Program-made: the position numbers and the translations under genes | NCBI GenBank assembly: GCA_018780265.1 | Contig: JADMJV010000096.1 | Span: 39,154 to 103,153 of the forward strand | Direction: 5' to 3' | From: a bacterium | GTDB lineage: Bacteria; Vulcanimicrobiota; Xenobia; Xenobiales; JADMJV01 | DNA length: 64,000 nucleotides | Notes under the pieces: model-generated | What the model saw: only the letters and a program-made list of their open reading frames with translations | Database searches by the model: none | Told to the model about the DNA's origin: nothing | Shown here: piece after piece, positions 35,545 through 42,203 of the stretch | Numbering within the stretch: position 1 is the first letter of the stretch | Layout of the letters: every line of letters starts with the position of its first letter

Positions 35545-35769
35545 ATGACGATGAAAATAGGATTGGTGCTGTTGATGCTGACTTTGAGCCTGTCGTCATC
35601 AGGGTGCGGGCAGTCCCCCCTGAACTACGTCGCTAGCCGAAGAAGCAATCTGTTCCACAGGCCCGACTGCGTCGAGGCGGCCGACATCAAACCGAAAAAC
35701 CGGATCCACTATGCTCGCCGCGAGGAAGCCGCTTCCGACCACCGTCCCTGCGACATCTGCAAGCCCTGA
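35545..35769 (+). CDS. small lipoprotein with Ada-type metal-binding motif
   Basis: A 74-residue exported lipoprotein. Residues 1-21 form a signal peptide ending in lipobox SSSGC. The rest, YVASRRSNLFHRPDCVEA then HRPCDICKP, matches the small domain in which a conserved His-x-PxC and a C-terminal CxxC follow a V/ASxxSxxFHxPxC pattern. That domain occurs in Ada-like zinc-binding modules and attached to nucleases. The four-ligand set (C, C, C and H) suggests zinc binding at the cell surface. The start could be ATG 35545 or 35551. Confidence 0.7.
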   Translation: MTMKIGLVLLMLTLSLSSSGCGQSPLNYVASRRSNLFHRPDCVEAADIKPKNRIHYARREEAASDHRPCDICKP

Positions 35770-35955
35770 ACCAAGTCCAGGGAAAGCAGTCCAGCCTGGC
35801 CTCCCAACCTGAGACGGCCGCCCCAAAGACGAATCTACACAAATTGGCCCGGTCCTCCCCAAGTCCCGCAAGGGGCGGTCAAAGTCTACGAACGGGTTGA
35901 AGACCGCGCCAAATCCTACCCGAGGAAGCGGCTTCCCGGCGGCGAACCAGCGCCG

Positions 35956-36648
35956 ATGGATTCCGCCGCGACTGTAAAATGCCGAGAGTGTGGCTCTCAC
36001 CTTGAGGGTCGGGTCAGCCCGAGTGGCCTGGTAACCTGCTCGTACTGCGGCACCGGCTATGACCTGCGCGCGCTGAACGGCAGGGGGCCGGCTCTCATCT
36101 CCAGGGCCGACTTCTCCGGTTCCTGCGTCACAGGATGGCGCCTGGGTAGCCCCATCGGGGGCAAGCCTGTCCCTGGCGCCTGGTCCATCACACAACCCAA
36201 CGACGGGCAAAATCACCCGCTCCTGGTTGCGCCGGGGGCCTACGACGATTTTGAGGTAGCGATCACGTTTCGCTTCGTCTCAGCCGGACCCGAGGACTTC
36301 GTCTTTTTTCGCTCCCGAGGTGGAGCGGAGGGGGCCATGACCTTGCATCTCTGGCGCCAAGGTTCGGTGGCTTTGCGCTGGCAAATGCCCGACCACCAGT
36401 GGCAGAACTACATCGTAACCACTCCGCCTGGCCCGCCCAAGGACACCACTGACTGGCGCCAGTTGCGCTGGATTGCGACCGGGCAGCGCCATCGGGCCTA
36501 CCTGGACGGCACGCTGGTGATCAGTGCCGTTCACCCGTCTATCCTTCACTCCGGTCACCTGGATCTGCGTATTCAAGCCAAAAGCCCTTCTGTGACCATC
36601 GAAATTTCCGACCTCGCCCTCTTCGAGCCTCCAAGCACCTCGCAGTAG
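35956..36648 (+). CDS. zinc-ribbon plus jelly-roll (DUF1080-like) protein
   Basis: A 230-residue protein without signal peptide. The N-terminus is a zinc ribbon (CRECGS..CSYCGT, residues 9-33). After a short linker comes a beta-rich domain with DFSGSCVTGWRLGS, DDFEVAITFRFVSAG, WRQLRWIATGQRHRAYLDG and a closing SVTIEISDLALFEP. This layout matches concanavalin-like 3-keto-glycoside hydrolase/DUF1080 or LamG-type sandwich domains. A carbohydrate-binding role is plausible, but no catalytic residues can be assigned. Confidence 0.6.
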   Translation: MDSAATVKCRECGSHLEGRVSPSGLVTCSYCGTGYDLRALNGRGPALISRADFSGSCVTGWRLGSPIGGKPVPGAWSITQPNDGQNHPLLVAPGAYDDFEVAITFRFVSAGPEDFVFFRSRGGAEGAMTLHLWRQGSVALRWQMPDHQWQNYIVTTPPGPPKDTTDWRQLRWIATGQRHRAYLDGTLVISAVHPSILHSGHLDLRIQAKSPSVTIEISDLALFEPPSTSQ

Positions 36649-37623
36649 ACGCCCAAATGCCCGCGTCGGCGCATTGCCACAAGGAATCATTTGAGGGCTC
36701 AGTCTCCCCGCCCATCTGCTCGCCTCCGGTGTAACGCGAGACTCCATTCCAGGCGGGTCCAGGGCTTGTCCTGGCGCATGGGTACGATGCCGCTACAATG
36801 AAGGCCAACCTCACAACGTTTTACACTCGCTTTCGCCATTTTGCGTCCCTTTAGCCGTGGATACCTGCGGCGCCGTTTCTTTGGAATCTGGCATTGTGGA
36901 CAGACATCGTTTAAAGCTCTCGAAGGCGGGGGGGGTCGGACCTTCCCACCCTGCCCACAGGCTTTGCGCCTGCGGCCCATGCATCGACCATGCTGTATCT
37001 CCCCAAAAGCGAGGTGGCCAGTCTGACTCCGGTCTATCCGTCGCGGTGGCGGGTGGCGACTTCCGCCGGTCGAGTGGGTCACGTTCCGCGGCTGGGGGAG
37101 ACTCGCTTTTGGGTGGCTTTGGGATCGAGTGGGGTGACTCCGCGCTGGTTGGTGCGTGAGGGGGAGTCCTGGCGGGCTTTTTGTACAGGTGTTTTTGCCT
37201 CTATGTCAGTAAAAAACGCGCACATAGCCGATGAGCATAGGATGTTCCCTTTCTCGAAACTCACTGTTGCGTGAGGCGGCTACCAGGCGTGCCGGCCGCA
37301 AGGTCGTGTAGGGCACCGGTGGGCTACATGTGAGGGCACCCGTGCTCTGCATCGATTGGTGGTCACGGTCACGGGATGAGGTTGATAGGCATCATTATTT
37401 TTGACCTGGCTTACTTCGGTGATTTAGGTCAGTGCTCAAGGCGGCGTTGAGGGGTAGTCTTGAAGGGTGACCCGACGATATGTGCAGATATTTGGTGGGC
37501 TGGTCGTTTTAGCAAGTGTTTGCTACGAGTATAGTCTTCCCAACCTGTCAGCCGGGGAACACGGGGCCAGTCTTTCTTTCGGCTAATTGTGCGGGGCTTT
37601 GTCCGCTCTGATGGCCTTCTTAA
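36649..37623. other. 975-bp region without a clear gene
   Basis: Open frames on both strands are short and compositionally poor. The most protein-like is 36990-37274 (+), with RWRVATSAGRVGHVPRLGET and TPRWLV. Its ribosome site is absent and I recognise no family. The base composition is uneven (runs of G near 36930, A/T-rich patches near 37400). It looks like degenerating DNA rather than a regulatory region. No transposase, tRNA or inverted-repeat ends were found. Confidence 0.4.
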
Positions 37624-38070
37624 TTACGCCATAATACTCGCTGGAGCACTCCCCGTCCGGGTCAGGCACTGCTTGCCCAGGGCCGCTCCTCCGAGCACCC
37701 CGGCCGCGGGATTCAAGGGCTTGAGAGCCGCCGCGCTGGTGTTGGCCAGAGTCTGATTCTTGAGCAAGTTGCCGGCCTGGTTGGCAAAGTCAGCGCTGTG
37801 GCGCACCTGAGCGGCGGCCCAACTGGCGTCGTCAAAGGCTTTGGCCGCTCCCGGCTGGGGTTTACCTGGCTCTGCCGGATTGCTTTCAGAGGCCTTAGCT
37901 TGGGGAGCTTTGACGACCGGAGCGGCGGGTTGCGGAGTCACCCGAGGAGCGGGTTTGGCCGCGGCCTGGGGCGCGGGCGGCGCAGCCAGGGCCCAGGAGC
38001 CGAAGTTGGGCACAGTTCCGTTGGGCTTGCCCACCTCCTTGCTGGCGGTGAAGGTGTCTTTGGCCGACAT
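37624..38070 (-). CDS. Ala/Pro-rich hypothetical protein, possibly frameshifted
   Basis: A 148-residue open frame. The middle is a low-complexity Ala/Pro/Lys linker and the C-terminal third is helical (DASWAAAQVRHSADFANQ, LKPLNPAAGVLGGAALG). Upstream in another frame, ATG 38183 opens MQVKSGSSTHGSSKTTTRKS. One-base slippage near 38105-38115 would join it to this frame as a Ser/Thr-rich N-terminus. No known family. Gene reality is moderate because composition alone could maintain an open frame. Confidence 0.4.
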   Translation of the reverse strand: MSAKDTFTASKEVGKPNGTVPNFGSWALAAPPAPQAAAKPAPRVTPQPAAPVVKAPQAKASESNPAEPGKPQPGAAKAFDDASWAAAQVRHSADFANQAGNLLKNQTLANTSAAALKPLNPAAGVLGGAALGKQCLTRTGSAPASIMA

Positions 38071-38301
38071 CGCCCTGGAAGGTGAGGCCGAAGTGCTGGT
38101 CTACTGGCTGAACGCGCGGGCGAGGACTTGCGGGTGGTGGTTTTGCTGCTGCCATGCGTACTCGAGCCGGATTTGACTTGCATCGGTTACTCCTCGCGCC
38201 GGATGATAACTCGATTGTAACCGGTGGGTCAGGCCGGTGATTGCCAAAAGATGAACGGCCTGCGTCAAAGACTGCCGATCTGTAAACTTTGTTGCCGACT
38301 T

Positions 38302-38802
38302 TCAGCAGGCTCCAAGATCGTAGACAAAGTCGCTGTCTCTGCCTATCAGCGGTTTGGGCACGCCCAACTGCTCGGAGATGATCTCTAGCAGGCGTTCCCA
38401 CACCTGGGGGCGAGTCCAGTGTCGGTCTGAGCCGGGTAGCTGCTCCCTCACCAATATCACCAATTCTCTGACGGTTTGGGGCTTGCAGGCCCAGAACGAG
38501 CGCGACGTCCGTAGGCGCTGACCCAACCGGTCTTCCAAATCTCTCCAGGGCACCCGGGGAAAGCCCCCCAACGGTCTCTCCAAAGTGATGTGGTGACGAC
38601 TGACTCCCGCCTCCATAAGCAGCTGTCGAATGGCTTGAAAGGCGGTTTGAGAAGCACAAGATTGTGGCTGAATCTGCAGCTGCTGGCAAACAAAATGGTC
38701 GACCTGCCCTGGAGTGTTCAACGCGCCGGCCTGTTCATTGCTGATGCTAAGCTTGAACTCCGACTCTACAGCCATGACCAATTCCACCAAATCAAGTCCC
38801 AC
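38302..38802 (-). CDS. acyl-carrier-protein-like protein
   Basis: The N-terminal 45 residues read GLDLVELVMAVESEFKLSIS, the helix-2/3 half of an acyl carrier protein, lacking the Ser-containing DSL just before it. The C-terminal 35 residues read VWERLLEIISEQLGV then DSDFVYDLGA, the helix-1 half, which ends at the residue before the Asp-Ser of a normal ACP and stops (DLGAC). About 85 residues of helical linker lie between. So the two ACP halves appear in swapped order and the phosphopantetheine serine is absent. I recall proteins of this layout in other bacteria, so it may be a genuine family. GTG at 38802 is chosen by family fit; TTG at 38862 is possible. Confidence 0.5.
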   Translation of the reverse strand: MGLDLVELVMAVESEFKLSISNEQAGALNTPGQVDHFVCQQLQIQPQSCASQTAFQAIRQLLMEAGVSRHHITLERPLGGFPRVPWRDLEDRLGQRLRTSRSFWACKPQTVRELVILVREQLPGSDRHWTRPQVWERLLEIISEQLGVPKPLIGRDSDFVYDLGAC

Positions 38803-38878
38803 TCTATAGAGTTCGCGAGTGGAGGATGAGCCCCCGCCCAGGGATGGCGCAGGATTTTCCAAGGGGCAGTCGCGAAAA

Positions 38879-39016
38879 GTTGAGACAGTTGAGCAAGCTC
38901 AGACTTATCCTTAAGAATCAGAATCATATCCTGCGGTTGCTGGTTCGAATCCAGCCTCCCCCAGCTGAGGGGGAGTGGCGCAATTGGTAGACGCGGCGGG
39001 CTCAGACTATCTCAAC
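38879..39016 (+). tRNA. permuted tRNA-like unit 1 (Leu-like, anticodon CAG)
   Basis: The 3' part comes first. TPsiC arm GCTGG-TTCGAAT-CCAGC is at 38939-38955, acceptor strand CTCCCCC at 38956-38962 and discriminator A at 38963. Six nt later the 5' acceptor strand GGGGGAG (38969-38975) pairs 7/7 with it. T8-G9 and a leucine-type D-arm follow (GCG CAATTGGTAGA CGC, 38978-38994), then GCGGG and loop CTCAGAC with anticodon CAG. GCGGG can pair with CCTGC at 38930-38934 (one G-T), leaving a 4-nt variable region, short for tRNA-Leu. The outer flanks 38879-38894 and 39000-39016 form a long stem (14 Watson-Crick pairs, one G-T, one mismatch, one bulge). CCA is not encoded. A degenerate tRNA-5'-like stretch at 38863-38904 allows a poorer linear reading. 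Permutation is inferred from folding by eye. Confidence 0.42.
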
Positions 39017-39034
39017 AAGCTTCTCATTACCGTA

Positions 39035-39170
39035 GTCTTCGAATCGAACTCTCCGGGACCATAGCCTCAGATGCTGGTTCGAGTCCAGTCCCCTGCTCCA
39101 CGCAGGGGTGGGCAAATGGCATGACAGTAGCTTTCAAAGTTTAGCCCGGCGATTAAATGCCGTCGAAGAC
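39035..39170 (+). tRNA. permuted tRNA-like unit 2 (U73, possible UCA anticodon)
   Basis: TPsiC arm GCTGG-TTCGAGT-CCAGT is at 39073-39089, then acceptor strand CCCCTGC (39090-39096), U73 and an encoded CCA (39098-39100). After one base the 5' strand GCAGGGG (39102-39108) pairs 7/7. T8-G9 and a D-arm follow with A14, G18G19 and A21 in place (GGCA-AATGGCA-TGAC, 39111-39125, one mismatch). Then comes GTAGC TTTCAAA GTTTA, a weak anticodon arm with U33 and anticodon UCA. U73 and the D-loop resemble tRNA-Gly or tRNA-Cys. Flanks GTCTTCGA (39035-39042) and TCGAAGAC (39163-39170) pair 8/8, and CCGGG/CCCGG pair inside. No 3' half lies downstream, so a linear tRNA is impossible here. Identity and function are open. 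Confidence 0.4.
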
Positions 39171-39191
39171 AGATGATTGCGGCCAAACGAG

Positions 39192-39220
39192 GGCCCTCAG
39201 CTGGGTATGCTGGGGGCCTT
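39192..39220 (+). terminator. terminator-like hairpin after the tRNA-like units
   Basis: A 10-bp stem (39192-39201 with 39209-39218, one G-T) with a 7-nt loop and a pyrimidine-rich tail TTCACCTTTCC. It lies just after unit 2 and 67 nt before the next gene, suggesting that the units form a separate transcript. Confidence 0.6.
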
Positions 39221-39286
39221 CACCTTTCCAGGATCTTTCAGGCACATGGGGAAGGATGAAAGCTGAATATACGTCTGGAGTCCACC

Positions 39287-40393
39287 TTGATAGGTAACGT
39301 CAACACCGGCTACATCACGCCCCTTAACCTGACCGTGAGGGAACATCCCAGGCTCAAGGCCGACACCTTGAGCCCCGTGCCCCAAGATGGACTGAGCCAG
39401 GGTCTGGTCACCGAGAATATTCGCAAGCCCAACTTTTCCCCGGCTACACCGGCGGCTGTAGAAGCCGCTCCAGCTGAAGTCCCACAGGAGGCGAGTCCCA
39501 AACCGTTGCCCACCATCGCCGATGAAAACCGCCTGCTCCAGCCCGGCACGGTGGTCTGGGAACTGCAGCCCGGCTGGGGACACAGCAAGGCGCGCACCCA
39601 ACAGGGCAAAGGTTATCCCGAACGACAACTGCCCCCCAATGGCGCCCAAAATTGGAATCAGGTCGACAAGAGTTACAATCCTGTTCCATATGAAGCTCCG
39701 GTGCTGGCCACCAAACCCGAGTGGGCCGACCCGCCCAGCATCCAGGAGACGCTGGCCAAGCGCGAGTTGAAGAGTTACGAAAAGCAACAGTTCGGCTCTG
39801 AGGGAGAGCCGCTCAATCCTAAAGGGCCCACCGGAATCACCGGTCGCGGCCTGCTGGGCAAGCACGGCGCCAACTTTGCGGCCGATCCTATCGTTACCCG
39901 CGTCAATCCCGACACCGGCAAACTGGAGATGATCGCCATCGTGCGCGAGGATCTGGGCCAGGTGGCCATCCCCGGCGGCATGGTCGACCACGGCGAGAAG
40001 GTGTCAGGAACACTGGCCCGAGAGTTGTGCGAAGAGACCTTAGGCAAAGAAGAGCACAGCAACGCCGGCGCCCAGGAGCAGAAACTTCAACAGATGTTTG
40101 AACGGGCCACCCCGGTCTATCAAGGCTACGTGGACGACCCCCGCAATACCGACAACTCCTGGATGGAGACGCAAGCCTTTCACCTGCACCTGACCCCGGA
40201 CGAGGCCAAAGAGTTAAACCTGCAAAAGGGCAGCGACGCCGCCCACGTGGAGTGGAAGCCGATCACTTCTGAATCGCTGGGCAAGATGTATGCTTCTCAC
40301 GGCAGCTTCGTCAAGCAGGCGGTGCTGCTGTGGCAGCAAGACTCGGGCCTGATTTTGGGCAACGACGGTACGGTTGGGACGCCTCCCCGCTAG
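39287..40393 (+). CDS. NUDT9-like ADP-ribose pyrophosphatase (Nudix)
   Basis: Hydrolyses ADP-ribose to AMP and ribose 5-phosphate in the NUDT9 family. Diagnostic segments are GPTGITGRGLLGKHGANFAA, ADPIVTR, GYVDDPRNTDNSWMET and YASHGSFVK. The Nudix box at about residues 230-253 reads GGMVDHGEKVSGTLARELCEE, an intact GX5EX7REUXEE set, so it should be active, unlike the degenerate TRPM2 domain. The first about 100 residues are a Pro/Ala-rich linker not found in NUDT9. TTG start at 39287; an ATG at 39256 opens MKAEYTSGVHLDR in another frame, so a frameshift near the start is possible. 368 residues. Confidence 0.88.
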   Translation: MIGNVNTGYITPLNLTVREHPRLKADTLSPVPQDGLSQGLVTENIRKPNFSPATPAAVEAAPAEVPQEASPKPLPTIADENRLLQPGTVVWELQPGWGHSKARTQQGKGYPERQLPPNGAQNWNQVDKSYNPVPYEAPVLATKPEWADPPSIQETLAKRELKSYEKQQFGSEGEPLNPKGPTGITGRGLLGKHGANFAADPIVTRVNPDTGKLEMIAIVREDLGQVAIPGGMVDHGEKVSGTLARELCEETLGKEEHSNAGAQEQKLQQMFERATPVYQGYVDDPRNTDNSWMETQAFHLHLTPDEAKELNLQKGSDAAHVEWKPITSESLGKMYASHGSFVKQAVLLWQQDSGLILGNDGTVGTPPR

Positions 40394-40460
40394 ATAAAGG
40401 AATTTCCTACCCAAAGCCCAAAAACGGCCGCGTCCCGGGGGGATGGTTCGAGGAGGCGGC

Positions 40461-42203
40461 GTGGTCGTTTTGGGTATCAATGAGGGCATCAACAGCTCCG
40501 TTGTGGTCAGCGAAGCCGGCCAAGTCCGCTTTGCCCTGCAAGAGGAGCGGGTTTGCCGCCAAAAAGAGTATGTGGGCTTCCCCCATCAGGCCCTCGAATT
40601 CACTCTGAGCCACCTCCATTTGCAGCCCAAGGATATCGGCGCTGTCTGCCTGTCCAACCTGAAGAGCCCCGGATTTACCAAGCAAGAGTTTCACCGCGCC
40701 TACCAGCACAACGCCGAGCAGACCATAGAAGAACTGCTGCAAAAGCCGAGCGGTTGGGAAAAGTTGCGCAAGACCCGTCTGACCCCCGCCAAACCCAAAA
40801 AGCCCCAGCCCGACCCGAACAATCTCAAGGTGGAAGGCTACCTGGCCCAACACGGGCTGGGCCAAATCGAACTGGTTCGCAGCCACCACCATCTCAATCA
40901 CGCCGCAGCGGCTTATTTTGGCTGCCGCCAAAATGCCGAGGAGGCTCACCTGGTGGTCACGCTCGATGGCGGCGGTGATGACGACTGCGCCCACGTGTAT
41001 GTGGGCGAGAAGGGCCGCTTGCGCCTGTTGGGGGCCACCCCGGCCGGCCATTCGGTGGGCAATCTCTACTCGCGAGTGACCCATTTTATGGGCATGACGC
41101 CGCACGAGCACGAATACAAGTTGATGGGCCTGGCCGCCTATGCCAAGCCCGACTACTGCCGCGAGGTAATCGCCAGGTTTCACAACTATCTAGAGGTGGA
41201 CCCCGAGGAGCCGACGCGCTTTCGCTGCAAACTGCCGGTCACCACTTTTCAGTGCGCGCCTTTTCTGGCTCGCGACTTCCAGCGCGTTCGCTTTGACAAT
41301 CTGGCCGGAGCCATCCAGTTTTTCACCGAGGAACTGCTGGTGCAATGGATTTCCGGGCTGATTCGCAGCACCGGAATTGCCCGGGTGGTCTGCGCCGGCG
41401 GCGTGTTTATGAACGTCAAAGCCAATCAACGTCTGGCCGCTCTGCCCGAGATGAAGTATTTTGATGTCTTTCCTTCCTGCGGAGACGAGACACTGCCCTT
41501 TGGGGCATGCTGGAATCTGCATGCCCAGCGCTCGCCCGATTGTGGGGCCAACATTCGTTTTGAGACGTTTTGCCTGGGACCCACCCCGGCCTACGATCTG
41601 GCCAAAGCCCAACAAGAATATGGCGACCGGGTAGAGTTTACCCCTGTGCAAGATGCCGAGGCTTACCTGGCCCGCCTCATTGCCGATGGTCTGGTGGTGG
41701 CCCGCTGCCGCGGAGCCATGGAGTTTGGGGCTCGTGCTCTGGGCAATCGATCGATCACGGCCGACCCTTCGGAAACGCGTATTATTCCGCGCATCAACAA
41801 GATGATCAAGCAACGCGACTTCTGGATGCCCTTCGCCCCGGCCGTGCTGCTGGAGGATGCCCGTGAATTTTTGCAGGTGCCCGACACGCTGCCTGAGCGC
41901 ATCTCGCCCTTTATGATGCACACCTTTGACACCAGTGCCCGGCGTGAAGAGTTTGTAGCCGGGGTGCATGCCTACGACGATACGGCCCGCGCTCAGGTGG
42001 TGTCTGCCCGCAGCAATGCCGGTTTTCACGAGATGATCGGCCATTTCAAGCAACTGAAAAACAAGGGAGTGGTGCTGAATACGTCCTTTAACCTGCACGG
42101 CTGGCCCATCGTAATGGGGGCCTGTGATGCCCTGGAGGTAATGGTCAACTCGGACCTTACTCACCTGATTCTGGAAGATTTTCTGGTCACCAAGCGCCCG
42201 TGA
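40461..42203 (+). CDS. NodU/CmcH-family carbamoyltransferase
   Basis: Transfers a carbamoyl group from carbamoyl phosphate to a hydroxyl on a sugar or natural product through carbamoyl-adenylate. GTG at 40461 has AGGAGG at 40451-40456. The Kae1-like N-terminal domain has LGINEGINSSVVV, the metal-binding HHHLNHAAAAYF and LDGGGDDD. The C-terminal domain has MEFGARALGNRSI and VLNTSFNLHGWPIV, both family hallmarks. It is 580 residues, normal. The TGA overlaps the GTG of a glycosyltransferase gene, so the target is probably a glycan or glycolipid. carAB, the source of carbamoyl phosphate, lies 4.7 kb downstream. Confidence 0.93.
   Translation: MVVLGINEGINSSVVVSEAGQVRFALQEERVCRQKEYVGFPHQALEFTLSHLHLQPKDIGAVCLSNLKSPGFTKQEFHRAYQHNAEQTIEELLQKPSGWEKLRKTRLTPAKPKKPQPDPNNLKVEGYLAQHGLGQIELVRSHHHLNHAAAAYFGCRQNAEEAHLVVTLDGGGDDDCAHVYVGEKGRLRLLGATPAGHSVGNLYSRVTHFMGMTPHEHEYKLMGLAAYAKPDYCREVIARFHNYLEVDPEEPTRFRCKLPVTTFQCAPFLARDFQRVRFDNLAGAIQFFTEELLVQWISGLIRSTGIARVVCAGGVFMNVKANQRLAALPEMKYFDVFPSCGDETLPFGACWNLHAQRSPDCGANIRFETFCLGPTPAYDLAKAQQEYGDRVEFTPVQDAEAYLARLIADGLVVARCRGAMEFGARALGNRSITADPSETRIIPRINKMIKQRDFWMPFAPAVLLEDAREFLQVPDTLPERISPFMMHTFDTSARREEFVAGVHAYDDTARAQVVSARSNAGFHEMIGHFKQLKNKGVVLNTSFNLHGWPIVMGACDALEVMVNSDLTHLILEDFLVTKRP

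Noticed and set aside
36649..37623. Insertion sequence or integrated element
   Set aside because: Searched by eye for transposase motifs, terminal inverted repeats and target duplications; none found.
38863..38963. Ordinary linear tRNA-Leu ending at CTCCCCC-A
   Set aside because: Acceptor pairs 6/7, but the D-arm is degenerate, the anticodon stem is poor and the variable stretch would be 29 nt. Kept only as the main rival to the permuted reading.
38969..39100. Ordinary linear tRNA-Leu from GGGGGAG to the encoded CCA
   Set aside because: 132 nt long, acceptor strands pair at no more than 5 of 7 positions including wobble, and no partner exists for the GCGGG anticodon strand.
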